DNA from: Kribbella jejuensis
Lineage (GTDB): Bacteria > Actinomycetota > Actinomycetes > Propionibacteriales > Kribbellaceae
DNA: 64,000 nt
NCBI RefSeq assembly: GCF_006715085.1
Contig: NZ_VFMM01000001.1
Location: forward strand, 310,001-374,000
Direction: 5' to 3'
Notes under the pieces: generated by a model
What the model saw: only the letters and a program-made list of their open reading frames with translations
The model's database searches: none
Told to the model about the DNA's origin: nothing
Made by a program: the position numbers and the translations under genes
Shown here: piece after piece, positions 35,990-45,192 of the stretch
Position numbering within the stretch: the stretch's first letter is position 1
How the letters are laid out: each line of letters begins with the position of its first letter

Positions 35990-36328
35990 ACTCACTACCT
36001 CCTGTGACAACTCGTATCTACCAAGTAGCCGCACAGGCGGGTCGCCAAACAAGGCGACCGGAGATGTTTGCCGACGAAGGTTGCACCCCCCAATGGCTCG
36101 ACCGAACGACTCGACTGAGACGCCGGCCACATATCCGATGGTTGGTCAGAGCAACATCGGGGTGTTTTCTGGGTGTGGCGGTGAGCGCTGGCTGCTCAAC
36201 GCCGCCGCCACACCCCGCCCCAGACCGCCTTGTCCTGCGGCGATCTCGAACACTTCTCCGGTTCCCGTTACCGAATCGGCGAAACACGGCTTGACCAGGA
36301 GCCTGTGTGTGACTCGGGTTACCTGCTG
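35990..36328. other. Intergenic stretch without recognised features
   Basis: Arg-rich open frames cross this region on both strands, but none has a ribosome site, a hydrophobic core or a recognisable motif. I see no hairpin of note. Confidence 0.5.
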
Positions 36329-36844
36329 TTAGGTGGTGGGATGCCAGCGGGTCCCGGTGAAGCCATGGTCTTTGCCGAAGGCAAAGACTACTTTCGGTGC
36401 GACCGCGAAGACGTATTGCGGATCACTCAGCGAGGTATCGGCCGGATCGTGAAACTGCCCCTCGCGGACGAACGGGTGCCACCACGGATACTTGGCCGGG
36501 TACAGGTCCGCAATCCGTTGCAGTTCAGCCGTGTCGCGCACGAGCCACGCAGTACCTTCGATCACCAGGTCGACGTCGTGACCGGGAACGGTGATCGCAC
36601 AGTTGTCGTTCTCTGCGAGCTGGCGACTCTTGCGGGTCTGCCGGCGCGTGCAGAAGCACACAGCACCTTCCGACCAGACGCCCAGCACCGGCACCATGTG
36701 CACGCGCCCGTCCTTCCCGGATGTCGCGAGCAGATAGTCCGCACTGTCCGCCAATCGGGTGCGTACGTCAGCCCAGCTCAGCCCGGTCAGCGGTACACCG
36801 TCAGGACTCGACAACTCCTCGGCGATCGGTTCGAGCTCTGCCAC
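36329..36844 (-). CDS. Pyridoxamine 5'-phosphate oxidase-like flavin/F420 protein
   Basis: A 171-residue split-barrel protein. LADSADYLLATSGKDGRVHMVPVLGVW and CTRRQTRKSRQLAENDNCAITV follow the PPOX-family pattern for FMN, F420 or heme binding. VDLVIEGTAWLV is the next barrel strand. The substrate is unknown. It starts with GTG after GAGGAG. It is followed at a distance by another PPOX-fold gene in the same orientation. Confidence 0.88.
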   Translation of the reverse strand: MAELEPIAEELSSPDGVPLTGLSWADVRTRLADSADYLLATSGKDGRVHMVPVLGVWSEGAVCFCTRRQTRKSRQLAENDNCAITVPGHDVDLVIEGTAWLVRDTAELQRIADLYPAKYPWWHPFVREGQFHDPADTSLSDPQYVFAVAPKVVFAFGKDHGFTGTRWHPTT

Positions 36845-36896
36845 CTACGCTCCTCGGATTCGGTGTCGGTCGGCATTTCCACAGGGTCGAGACGCG

Positions 36897-37319
36897 TCAG
36901 CCGAGGCCGGATCGGGCGATGACGTTCGCGATGCCGATGTGAACCGCCGTGAATCCTTGCCGTACGAAGGTTTCAGCAAGCTCGTCCGCGGACTGCGACG
37001 GGTAGTACCGCTCCGCAATAGCTGTGCCGATCCGTCTGACCTGATCTGCATCCGCAGAGACGCGCGCTTGCCCTTCGATGGTCACAAAGCTGTACGGCTG
37101 CCGCTCATCACTAACACAAACCGCGACGCGCCGATCGTGCGCAAGCCTTCTACCTTTGACACTTCCCGGCGACAGGACAAAGGCAACCTCATCACCCTCA
37201 AGAACAAAACAAACCGGCGTAACATGCGGCCGCCCGTCCTCACGCATAAGAGCAACATGCCCAAGCCGCACCCCCGCCGCGACGAAAGATCGCCACTCCC
37301 CATCAGTCATCGTCGTCAT
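36897..37319 (-). CDS. PPOX-class F420-dependent oxidoreductase
   Basis: A 140-residue split-barrel protein (VRLGHVALMREDGRPHVTPVCFVLEGDEVAF, then KGRRLAHDRRVAVCVSDERQPYSFVTIEGQA). This is the usual layout of small actinobacterial F420H2-dependent reductases. TAGCGT ends seven bases before the ATG at 37319, suggesting a leaderless message; a longer in-frame N-terminus would be hydrophobic and unsupported. Typical roles are biliverdin or quinone reduction, but none can be assigned. Confidence 0.85.
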   Translation of the reverse strand: MTTMTDGEWRSFVAAGVRLGHVALMREDGRPHVTPVCFVLEGDEVAFVLSPGSVKGRRLAHDRRVAVCVSDERQPYSFVTIEGQARVSADADQVRRIGTAIAERYYPSQSADELAETFVRQGFTAVHIGIANVIARSGLG

Positions 37320-37409
37320 ACCCCCGACGCTAAAACCACCCCACCACCAAGAAAAGCAACCACTTCCGATCAAACCGATCGCCACCCCAGATCGACGCGA
37401 CACGCCTAC

Positions 37410-37847
37410 TCAAGCGCGCGAAGGTCTGCCCCCAACTGCGTCGAGTTGGGTGGTGAGGCCGGTGCGGTCTATTTGGATCCAGTATTCTGTGATGCGTCCG
37501 GCCGTGACGCGGTAGACGGCGCTCGTCAGCTGGGTCAGTGCTTTCCCGGTCGGGGGGCGGCCGTCGATGGTTCCTTGGTGTTGGCCGCGTTGGGTCCAGC
37601 GTGCGTAGACACGATCGTCTTCGGCGAGCAGTTCCTCGATCTCGAGCTCGAAGGCACCGAACAGCGCCTTCATCTCCTCGACGTGTTCGGCGTACTCGCG
37701 GGGTGAACGCTTCAACGTCACCGGATCCTCGGCCTGCACCTGATGAGCCAGAACCGTTTCGGCGAGAAAGCGTTCGGCGTACTCCGGGTGCCGTCCGGAC
37801 CGAACCTCCAGCAGGAAGGTACGAACGAGTTCCTTGGAGCTGGGCAT
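37410..37847 (-). CDS. SnoaL-like / NTF2-fold protein
   Basis: A 145-residue alpha+beta barrel protein related to SnoaL-type ester cyclases (MPSSKELVRTFLLEVRSGRHPEYAERFLAE, RSPREYAEHVEEMKALFGAFELEIEELLAEDD, GRITEYWIQIDRTGL). The His-Asp pattern needed for cyclase activity is not certain, so it may be a binding protein. AAAGGA lies seven bases before the ATG. Confidence 0.85.
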   Translation of the reverse strand: MPSSKELVRTFLLEVRSGRHPEYAERFLAETVLAHQVQAEDPVTLKRSPREYAEHVEEMKALFGAFELEIEELLAEDDRVYARWTQRGQHQGTIDGRPPTGKALTQLTSAVYRVTAGRITEYWIQIDRTGLTTQLDAVGGRPSRA

Positions 37848-38043
37848 GGCTCGGTCCTTTGAAGTTGCCGCGACCTGACACGATCACCCTAGAAGCCCAC
37901 GGCCGTTCGGCGAATGCTTCTCCGTCCAGCCTTTCCGACGGATCGTCTCCCCATGCGCGGTGACCGCTGGGGCGCGACCGAGGGCCCCCGGTTGGCTTCA
38001 GGTCCGGCAGTTGTGGCGGGGGCGTTCACCTGGAGCGGGAGGC

Positions 38044-39513
38044 TTACGTTTGTGTGGTGGTGTCGGCTGGGGCTGAGGGGATTGTCAACGTGAAGCGGGC
38101 GCCGCCGTTGGGGGATTCGGTGGTAGTCAGGGTGCTGTTGTGGCGGTGGGCGATTTCCTGGGCGATCGCCAGGCCGAGCCCCGCTCCCCCGGCGTCGCGG
38201 CTGCGGGCCTCGTCCAGGCGGGTGAAGCGGTCGAACACCCGATCGCGGTCCGCCGGCTGGATTCCAGGTCCGTCGTCGTCGACCTGCAGTACGACGTACC
38301 CGGCCGACTCCTCGATCCGCACGGTCACCGTGGTTCGGGCGTACCGCATGGCGTTGTCGAGCAGGTTGCGGATCAACCGGTCCAGCTGCCGCGCATCACC
38401 GTCCACCATGGCGGTCTGGACTGACGCGAAGCGGAGCTCCGGTCCCTCGTCGACGCGCCGGGCAACCTGCCGCCGGGCCAGTTCGGCCAGATCGACAAGT
38501 TGCAGGGAGGTTGATCGCTCGGCGTCGAGCCGTGCCATCAGGAGCAGATCGTCGGCCAGTTGCTGCAACCGGTGGATCTCGTCGACCGCGGCGCTGTTCA
38601 CCTGCGGCCAGTCAGCGCGCTCCGGATGCGCACCCGCCACCTCCAAGGTGGTCCGCAGACTGGCGATCGGACTGCGCAGTTCGTGGGCCGCGTCGGCGAC
38701 GAACCCGCGCTGCTGCTCGGCGGCGGCCTCCAGCCGCGCGAGGGTGTCGTTGAGCGTCGTCGCCAGCCGCGCGACGGCATCTCCGGTGGCCGGAATCGGC
38801 AGGCGCTCGTGGAGATTGCGCTGACTGATCGCCGCTGCCTGCGCCCGCATCCGCTCGATCGGCCGGAGCGCCAGCCGCGTCCCGAAGTACCCGCCGATCA
38901 TGATCAGCAGCACCGCTACGGGCAGGGTCCGTTCGAGCACTCGGTCCACCTCCGCCGCGGCCTCCTCGGCCTCGAACGGTAGGACGAACACCGAGATTAC
39001 GACGCGCCGGCTCGGATCGCTTTCGAGTTTGATCCGCCCCAACGGCACGATCTCCCGGCTCGCCCACAGGCGCCGCCCGACCATCGCCCTGGCCACGTCA
39101 CAGTAGGCAGGCGGTTGCGCACTCGTGCAGGGACCCTTGGCGAGCGCGCGGACGGTCACGAACTTGCTGTCGTCCTCCGGATCTCCAGGCCGCGGCACGG
39201 GCGAGATCGGAGTCCGGCCGAACGGCCCCAGGACCTGGCCTGATTCGAAGAGCAGGCCCGAGTCGTCGATGATCTCGTACGCCGCATCAACCGGCTGGAA
39301 CGTCAGCTCACCCTGAGGCCTCAGCGTGCTGTACGTACGCATCTCGTCCACCAGCAAGGCGCGGTCCGCGGCAGCCTTCTGTTCGAGGGCGTGATAGCGC
39401 GAACTGTAGATCTGGTGGTGGATCCAGAACGCGAAGCCCAGCGCCAGCATCGCGGCGATCGAGCCCGCTACCAGGGATGCGCGAGTCGCGGTCGAAAGGC
39501 GGAGCCTACGCAT
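38044..39513 (-). CDS. Two-component sensor histidine kinase
   Basis: A 489-residue membrane kinase. TM1 (about 13-32) and TM2 (about 198-215) flank a 165-residue extracytoplasmic sensor containing two cysteines (129 and 138) that could pair. A HAMP domain (about 215-268) leads to the phosphoacceptor His277 in DAAHELRSPIASLR, then the ATPase with N-box LDNAMRYA and G-boxes DDGPGI and GGAGLGLAI. The first eight bases of the gene overlap the end of the response regulator gene. The signal is unknown. The neighbouring glycosylation operon suggests an envelope cue. Confidence 0.92.
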   Translation of the reverse strand: MRRLRLSTATRASLVAGSIAAMLALGFAFWIHHQIYSSRYHALEQKAAADRALLVDEMRTYSTLRPQGELTFQPVDAAYEIIDDSGLLFESGQVLGPFGRTPISPVPRPGDPEDDSKFVTVRALAKGPCTSAQPPAYCDVARAMVGRRLWASREIVPLGRIKLESDPSRRVVISVFVLPFEAEEAAAEVDRVLERTLPVAVLLIMIGGYFGTRLALRPIERMRAQAAAISQRNLHERLPIPATGDAVARLATTLNDTLARLEAAAEQQRGFVADAAHELRSPIASLRTTLEVAGAHPERADWPQVNSAAVDEIHRLQQLADDLLLMARLDAERSTSLQLVDLAELARRQVARRVDEGPELRFASVQTAMVDGDARQLDRLIRNLLDNAMRYARTTVTVRIEESAGYVVLQVDDDGPGIQPADRDRVFDRFTRLDEARSRDAGGAGLGLAIAQEIAHRHNSTLTTTESPNGGARFTLTIPSAPADTTTQT

Positions 39514-40183
39514 GGCGGCTGCCGGTGAGCCGGTAGCCCATGCCGCGGACGGTCTGCAGCGTGTTCCGCCCGAACGGATGGTCGATCTTGCGGCGCAGCG
39601 CGCTGACGTGAACCTCGACCACGTTCACGTCGCCGTCGTAGTGCGCGTCCCAGACCTGTTCGAGGATCTCGCGTTTGGTGACCACGACGTCGCGGCGACG
39701 TGCCAGGCACTCCAGGATCGCGAACTCCCGCGCCGTGAGCTCGATCGCCTGCTCGCCGCGGCGGCAGGTCCTGGCCGCCGGGTCGATGACGAGGTCGCCG
39801 ACCTCCAGCTCGACCCGGACCGCGCCGCTGCGGCGCAACAGCGCGCGCAGACGCGCGAGCAGGACGACGTACGAGAACGGTTTGGTCAGGTAGTCGTCGG
39901 CGCCGGTGTCCAGTCCTTCGGCCTGGTCGTACTCACCGTCCTTCGCGGTCAGCATCATGATCGGCGTCGTGTTGCCCGCCTGGCGAAGGTGCCGGCACAC
40001 CCGGTAGCCGTTCAGGCCTGGCAGCATCACGTCGAGGACGATCGCGGCGTACTCGTTCTCGTCGGCCGCCCACAGGGCCTCGGGACCGCTGTGTACAACG
40101 TCGACGGTGAAGCCGTTCGATTCCAGACCCCATTTCAGCGCCGCGGCGAGTTGCCGCTCGTCCTCAACCACCAGTAGCCGCAC
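39506..40183 (-). CDS. OmpR-family response regulator
   Basis: A 225-residue regulator. The receiver domain (1-120) has acidic pocket residues in VVEDE, phosphoacceptor Asp51 in VLDVMLPG and Lys in LTKPFSY. The winged-helix DNA-binding domain (about 125-222) contains LTAREFAILECLARRRDVVVTKREIL and the C-terminal VRGMGYRL. It heads the two-gene operon and is divergent from the DUF2079 gene, with a repeat-rich 91-bp region between them that is a likely target. Confidence 0.94.
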   Translation of the reverse strand: MRLLVVEDERQLAAALKWGLESNGFTVDVVHSGPEALWAADENEYAAIVLDVMLPGLNGYRVCRHLRQAGNTTPIMMLTAKDGEYDQAEGLDTGADDYLTKPFSYVVLLARLRALLRRSGAVRVELEVGDLVIDPAARTCRRGEQAIELTAREFAILECLARRRDVVVTKREILEQVWDAHYDGDVNVVEVHVSALRRKIDHPFGRNTLQTVRGMGYRLTGSRHA

Positions 40184-40214
40184 TGTTCAAGGATCGCACC
40201 TTCCGCGGACCATC

Positions 40215-40240
40215 CTGAAGACGTCTTCAGGTTGCTTCAG
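40215..40240. promoter_or_regulatory. Probable response-regulator binding site
   Basis: A perfect 16-bp palindrome CTGAAGACGTCTTCAG (40215-40230) is followed by another CTTCAG (40235-40240), so TTCAG recurs at a 10-base interval. Direct repeats one helical turn apart are the usual OmpR-type site. The repeats end 35 bases before the presumed start point of the divergent operon. Confidence 0.55.
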
Positions 40241-40262
40241 GCCCCCTTCGGCAGGACTCGTC

Positions 40263-40268
40263 GATAGT
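40263..40268 (+). promoter_or_regulatory. -10 box GATAGT of the glycosylation operon
   Basis: GATAGT is followed by six bases and the ATG at 40275, so the mRNA is probably leaderless. There is no good -35 box, consistent with dependence on an activator bound at 40215-40240. Confidence 0.5.
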
Positions 40269-40274
40269 CCCGGC

Positions 40275-41684
40275 ATGCTTATCTCGGCGGATCGAGCGAG
40301 CCCAAGGCATCGGTTCGGACGCGGCCTCGCAGCGATCGCGGACCACCGCACCGGGGCGCTGCCGTCCGCGGTGCTGGCCGGTACGTTCGCCGCCGCCTAC
40401 ACCTGGTTCGCGTTGCAGCGGCATTGGTCGTACCGCTCGGGCGGCTTCGACCTCGGTATCTTCGACCAGGCGGTCCGCAGCTACGCCGAAGGCCGGCTTC
40501 CGGTGTCGACGATCCGGGACCCGCACCTGATCCTGCTCGGCGACCACTTCCACCCGATTCTGATCGTGCTGGCTCCGTTCTACCGGCTGTTCCCGTCGGC
40601 CGAAACGCTCCTGGTCGCGCAGGCCCTGCTGTTCGGGCTGTCGGTGTTCCCCATTACCCGGCTCGCGTGTACGACGCTCGGCAGCAGGATCGGCCTGATC
40701 ATCGGGAGCTGCTACGGCTTGTCCTGGGGCCTGCTCAACGCGATCACGTTCGACTTCCACGAGATCGCGTTCGCCGTACCGCTGATCGCCTTCGCGCTGC
40801 CCGAACTGCTGCACGGACGGCCCGGACGTGCCGTCGCGATCGCCGCTCCCCTGGTGCTGGTGAAGGAAGATCTCGGGCTGACGCTCGCGGTGCTGGGCCT
40901 GCTGATCGCGCTCCGACGCGAGACCCGTCGGCTGGGTCTACTGACAGCCGCCGGCGGAACAGCGGCCTCGCTGCTCAGCGTCTTCGTGATCATCCCGGCC
41001 TTCAGTGCCTATGGCAACTACCGGTACCTGGGAAAGGGCGGGTTGCGACCACCCGAGGCCGCTCTGGCCGGAGACTTCCTGTCGCCGGGCAAGCTGCACC
41101 TGGTGCTGCTCCTGCTGTTGCCGACGTTGTTCCTCGCGCTCAGGTCACCATTGGTACTGCTGCTCGCGCCGACCCTGGCATGGCGACTGGGCAGCACCTA
41201 CATCCTCTACTGGATCCCGACCTTCCACTACGACGCCGTACTGATGCCGATCTTGTTCTGTGCGCTCGTCCACGGTCTGGTACTGCTGCGTCCGCACTGG
41301 CTCGGCCGGAACCGGCGTGCCGTTCTGCCAGCCATCTCGGCCGCGCTGGCAGCAACCTGCCTGACGCTGTTCTTCCAGTCCTCGGCCGCGGACGGTCCCG
41401 GTCATCGGTCGGAGTTCACCGCCGCGGCGGACCGCTTGATCGCCAAGATCCCGGACGGCGCCACGGTGAGTACGACGGACAGGATCGCCCCGCATCTGTC
41501 GTCGCGGACCGATGTGTACCTGCTCAACGCGCACCATCCGACCGAGTGGACGCTGGCCCCGTACGACGATCCGCAACTGGCACCACGCCCGGGCGATGTG
41601 GTGGTCCGAGACGGCGACCTCGTCTTGCTGCGGCATTCGACACCGCAGAATTCAGAAGGAGGGACATGGAATCGGTCGCGGTGA
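40275..41684 (+). CDS. DUF2079 polytopic membrane protein
   Basis: A 469-residue membrane protein with roughly ten hydrophobic spans. Residues about 55-85 carry GGFDLGIFDQAVRSYAEGRLP and DPHLILLGDHFHPIL, the DUF2079 signature. The fold is related to GT-C glycosyltransferases, and the acidic and histidine residues in this loop fit a polyprenyl-sugar binding site. A soluble C-terminal domain (about 380-469) follows. The ATG at 40275 is set by the -10 box six bases upstream. It overlaps the GT2 gene by 19 bases and heads an operon for surface glycan assembly. Confidence 0.88.
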   Translation: MLISADRASPRHRFGRGLAAIADHRTGALPSAVLAGTFAAAYTWFALQRHWSYRSGGFDLGIFDQAVRSYAEGRLPVSTIRDPHLILLGDHFHPILIVLAPFYRLFPSAETLLVAQALLFGLSVFPITRLACTTLGSRIGLIIGSCYGLSWGLLNAITFDFHEIAFAVPLIAFALPELLHGRPGRAVAIAAPLVLVKEDLGLTLAVLGLLIALRRETRRLGLLTAAGGTAASLLSVFVIIPAFSAYGNYRYLGKGGLRPPEAALAGDFLSPGKLHLVLLLLLPTLFLALRSPLVLLLAPTLAWRLGSTYILYWIPTFHYDAVLMPILFCALVHGLVLLRPHWLGRNRRAVLPAISAALAATCLTLFFQSSAADGPGHRSEFTAAADRLIAKIPDGATVSTTDRIAPHLSSRTDVYLLNAHHPTEWTLAPYDDPQLAPRPGDVVVRDGDLVLLRHSTPQNSEGGTWNRSR

Positions 41685-42628
41685 TCGTGCCGTGCTACAA
41701 CGAGGCGGCGGCGGTGCGGAAAGTGGTCACCGAACTGCGCGACTCGTTGCCGACAGCACGCATCTACGTGTACGACAACAACTCCACCGACGGGACGGCG
41801 GCGATCGCGGCGGCCGCGGGAGCGACCGTGCGGCACGTCGCCCGCCAGGGCAAGGGCAACGTGGTACGGCGTGCGTTCGCGGATGTCGAAGCCGACGTCT
41901 ATCTGCTGATCGACGGCGACGACACCTACGACGCGAGTCAGGCACCCGAACTGGTGAGGGTCCTGCTGGCGGGGCCGTACGACCATGTCGTCGGCGTACG
42001 GCGGCACTCGAACGTCGCGGCGTACCGGCCTGGGCACACGCTCGGGAACCGGATGCTGACCAGCGCGGCCGGGGCGTTGTTCGGCCGCGAGATCACCGAC
42101 ATGCTGAGCGGCTACCGCGCGTTCTCACGGCGGTACGTGAAGTCGTTCCCCGCGCTGGCACAGGAGTTCGAGATCGAGACCGAGCTGACCATCCACACTC
42201 TGCACCTGCGGATCCCGGTGGCGGAGGTCGAGGTCAGGTACAAGGAGCGACCGGCCGGCGGCGAGAGCAAGCTGCGGACCTATCGCGACGGGCTGCGGAT
42301 CCTGCGCTGGATACTCCAACTGGCGCGGCTGGAGCGGCCGACGTTGTTCCACGGCGTGCTCGCCGCGATCTTCGGCGCAGCGGCGTTGGTGCTGGGTGTT
42401 CCCGTGGTACTCGAGTTCCTGCGCACCGGATTGGTGCCGCGGTTCCCGACCGCAATCCTCGCGTCGTCGATCGGACTCGTCGCGATCCTGATGTTGGTGC
42501 TGGGATACCTGCTCGACGCGGTCGGCCGGAGCCGGCAGGAGGCCGCGAGATTGAGCTACCTGAAGCACCCCGCGCCGGTCCGCGAACCGGTCCTCAGCGG
42601 GACCGACGAGTGCGGGCCGACGACGTGA
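41666..42628 (+). CDS. GT2 family glycosyltransferase (dolichol-phosphate-mannose synthase like)
   Basis: A 320-residue enzyme. The GT-A domain has VAVIVPCYNEAAAVRKVV, DNNSTDGT, and the acidic motif IDGDDTYDAS (metal/nucleotide site). KERPAGGESKLRTYRDG follows, as in polyprenyl-phosphate sugar transferases. Two C-terminal spans (about 228-300) anchor it in the membrane. It probably charges a polyprenyl phosphate with a sugar for the neighbouring GT-C-like proteins. AGAAGGAGG lies before the ATG at 41666; its stop overlaps the YfhO-like start (GTGA). Confidence 0.92.
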   Translation: MESVAVIVPCYNEAAAVRKVVTELRDSLPTARIYVYDNNSTDGTAAIAAAAGATVRHVARQGKGNVVRRAFADVEADVYLLIDGDDTYDASQAPELVRVLLAGPYDHVVGVRRHSNVAAYRPGHTLGNRMLTSAAGALFGREITDMLSGYRAFSRRYVKSFPALAQEFEIETELTIHTLHLRIPVAEVEVRYKERPAGGESKLRTYRDGLRILRWILQLARLERPTLFHGVLAAIFGAAALVLGVPVVLEFLRTGLVPRFPTAILASSIGLVAILMLVLGYLLDAVGRSRQEAARLSYLKHPAPVREPVLSGTDECGPTT

Positions 42629-45192
42629 GCCGGGGCGTCGCGGCGCGGTTGCGACGGCAGTGGCCGCCACTGGCCGCCGCGGTCGCCGCCGGTCTGACGT
42701 TCGTCGTGAGCGGGATCATCCGCCACACCTACCCGTTCGGAGACGGGCCGCGGAGCACGAACGACCTCGGGCAACAGGTCATACCGATGTACGCGCACTA
42801 CCGCGACATCCTGACCGGGCACGGCGGCGACCTTTTCTTCAACTGGTCGAGCGGGCTCGGTGTGCCGTTCCTAGGCGACTTCATGGCGTACGTCGGGTCG
42901 ACGTTGTCCTGGATCACCGTCATCTTCCCCCGCGATCGCGTCGACCTCGTGCTGTTCCTCGTCGACGTACTGGCGATCGCGCTCGCCGCCGGTGCGATGA
43001 CGGCGTACTTGCGCTACTTGCGGCCCGGCCCGGCCTGGCTCGCGGTCGTCGCGGGCATGTCGTACGGCGCCTGCGGCTGGGCGATCGACGACGCGGCGTA
43101 CATGAGTGTCTGGCTCAACGGGCTCGTCGCCTTCCCGGTGATCTGCCTGCTGTGCGAATGGATCCTGCGGCGGCGGTCCACAGCCGCGCTGATGGTGACG
43201 CCGCTCGTGGTCGCGCTGCTCTGGACGTCGCACTTCTACACGGTCTACATGGCGACGATCGGCGCCGCGATCGTCGTGGTGACACGCTTGCTCGGATACG
43301 GCGCGACCGTGTCCTGGCGGCATCGCCTGACGGGTGCGGTGCGCTGCATCGTCGCCGTTGGCCTCGGGATCGCGCTAGCGGCTCCGCTGCTACTTCCGAC
43401 GTTCGATGCGGTCCGCGCCGCGCGGCCGAGCCCGGACGCCGTCTTCAGACCCATTGGCTCGCTTGTGTTCCTGGCCCGGTTGATGCCAGGCAGCGAGGGG
43501 GTCGGGACGACGCCAGGACTCGCCGTCGGCACCGTCGTGTTGCTGCTCGCGCTGAGCTTCCCGTTCAACCGGCAGGTGCCCGCCCGCGAGAGGATCGCGT
43601 GGACGGCGACGGTGGTCCTCACGATGCTCAGCTTGCAGATCCCGATCACGCACGAGATCTGGCACGGTTTCGACACACCGAACGGGAGCCCGTACCGGCA
43701 GGCGTTCATCGTTGCCGGGATGCTGGTGATCGTCGGCTGGATGTCCGCGGCTGCGGGCGTACGGACCGTGCTCACAGCGGTCGCGCCCGTCGGTGCGGTG
43801 CTCCTCTTGTACGTGGAGACTTGGCACGTTCGCAGTACGACAACCGTCAGCCACCGCGCCGTACCCGTGCTGGTTGTGCTCGCGGTCGGGGTCTGGTTGG
43901 CAAGTCGTTCGCCTTCGTGGGTACGACGCGGCGCGGTGGCGGTGCTGGTCGTTGCCGTGTTCGCCGAGGTATCGGTGTCATCGGCGGCGATCGATGCGCG
44001 GCGGAGCAAGATCCTGAGTGCGAAGGCACCGTGGGGCGACGAGCACACTGCACTGCGTTCGCTGGTGGAGTCGGCGGCGGACTGGCCGACGTACCGCACG
44101 GCGCCGGGTGCGCAGCAGACCGTCAACGATCCGATGCTGATCGGCGGGCAGGGGCCTCAGTACTACTCGAGCACCATGCCGGACCTGGTCTCGCGGCAGT
44201 TGCTCAGCCTCGGGTTCGGATACAGCTCGTACGGGCGGGCCACGGTCGATCCGCGGAACCCGGTCGTCGACGCGGTCTTCGCGGTTCGCTCGCGCGTCGT
44301 CGTACCTCCGAGTGGCAACGCTCGGCTGGAGCGAAGCGACGTACCGCCGCTGGTGACCGTGCGACCAGCGACAGCATGGGTATCGGGCGACCCGGGGCCG
44401 TTCGGGACGCAGGAATCGGCGCTCGGCGCGGACGTCTACACCGTGCCGAAAGTGCGCGGCGGGCGGGATCGCGCAGTCAATGTGTCGGACCGGCGCGGCA
44501 CGCTCACCGTCGCGCCTGCGCCCGGTGCCGGACGGCCTGTGGAAGCCAGGTTGCTGGCGTCCTGCACACCCGGCTCGGAGATCTGGTTCGCGGCGCCGGA
44601 CTTCGTCGGTGCGGTGATGGTGGCCGGCCGCGGATGGGTCACCAATCTCCCCTCGGCGGTGAAGTCCCCCGGTCTCTATGCGGGAGCGCCGATGCTTCGG
44701 GTCGGAACTGTCGGCGCTGAAGGCGTCGCCGCCGTACTCATCCGCGTCAGTACCCGAACGGATCTCCCCGCGGCGCCGATCGGGTGCCTGCATCCGGAAC
44801 GACTCGACGCCGCCGTGCGCAGCCTGAGCCCGGCCGACGGGCCTGCGGTGAAGGTCACTGGCCATGGCCTGACGATCCGCCTGCGGCCGAGCGGTACGGC
44901 GAACTCCGTCGTCCTCGGGATGATCTGGATCGACGGGTGGCGCTGCTCCGTCGACGGCGGTGCCGGGCGCACACCGGACAACCGAGCCGGCCTGATCGCG
45001 ATCCCGACGCCGGCAGGTGCGTCCGACGTCTCGTGCAGCTATCACCCGCCCGGCCTGGGCCAGGGTCTCGCGATCGGAGCAGCGGCTGCGCTGTGCCTAC
45101 TCCTGCTCGGCGCGGTGCTGGCGCTCGGCGGCGCTCTGCTTACTCCTTCTTGGCGCGGTGCTCGCGCTCGGCGGCCTCGGCCGCGTGCTTGA
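42625..45192 (+). CDS. YfhO-family membrane protein, probable GT-C glycosyltransferase
   Basis: About 855 residues. Some 12 N-terminal spans include PFGDGPRSTNDLGQQVIPMYAHYRDI, the YfhO motif, with FNWSSGLGVPF after it. A large soluble domain (about 460-810) is followed by a last hydrophobic span (AAALCLLLLGAVLALGG). In Gram-positives YfhO glycosylates teichoic or lipoteichoic acids using polyprenyl-linked sugar, so this gene, GT2 and DUF2079 form a coherent set. The last 20 residues after the span are Arg/Pro-rich and arise where a 43-bp tandem duplication changes frame. The gene then runs 53 bases into the convergent ArsR gene. Confidence 0.88.
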   Translation: MSRGVAARLRRQWPPLAAAVAAGLTFVVSGIIRHTYPFGDGPRSTNDLGQQVIPMYAHYRDILTGHGGDLFFNWSSGLGVPFLGDFMAYVGSTLSWITVIFPRDRVDLVLFLVDVLAIALAAGAMTAYLRYLRPGPAWLAVVAGMSYGACGWAIDDAAYMSVWLNGLVAFPVICLLCEWILRRRSTAALMVTPLVVALLWTSHFYTVYMATIGAAIVVVTRLLGYGATVSWRHRLTGAVRCIVAVGLGIALAAPLLLPTFDAVRAARPSPDAVFRPIGSLVFLARLMPGSEGVGTTPGLAVGTVVLLLALSFPFNRQVPARERIAWTATVVLTMLSLQIPITHEIWHGFDTPNGSPYRQAFIVAGMLVIVGWMSAAAGVRTVLTAVAPVGAVLLLYVETWHVRSTTTVSHRAVPVLVVLAVGVWLASRSPSWVRRGAVAVLVVAVFAEVSVSSAAIDARRSKILSAKAPWGDEHTALRSLVESAADWPTYRTAPGAQQTVNDPMLIGGQGPQYYSSTMPDLVSRQLLSLGFGYSSYGRATVDPRNPVVDAVFAVRSRVVVPPSGNARLERSDVPPLVTVRPATAWVSGDPGPFGTQESALGADVYTVPKVRGGRDRAVNVSDRRGTLTVAPAPGAGRPVEARLLASCTPGSEIWFAAPDFVGAVMVAGRGWVTNLPSAVKSPGLYAGAPMLRVGTVGAEGVAAVLIRVSTRTDLPAAPIGCLHPERLDAAVRSLSPADGPAVKVTGHGLTIRLRPSGTANSVVLGMIWIDGWRCSVDGGAGRTPDNRAGLIAIPTPAGASDVSCSYHPPGLGQGLAIGAAAALCLLLLGAVLALGGALLTPSWRGARARRPRPRA
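45088..45173. repeat. 43-bp imperfect tandem duplication at a convergent gene end
   Basis: Units 45088-45130 and 45131-45173 match at 38 of 43 positions. Since 43 is not a multiple of three, the second unit is read in another frame by the YfhO-like gene. On the opposite strand both units can encode the ArsR C-terminus (AEREHRAKKE in the used copy, AERQHRAEQE in the other), each ending in a stop. Confidence 0.85.

Noticed and set aside
36018..36287. 89-codon minus-strand frame in the gap before the PPOX gene.
   Set aside because: Arg-rich composition, no ribosome site and no motif; treated as non-coding.
37082..37303. Cys/Leu-rich open frame on the minus strand over the F420-type gene.
   Set aside because: It is out of frame with a well-supported PPOX gene on the same strand and has no ribosome site.
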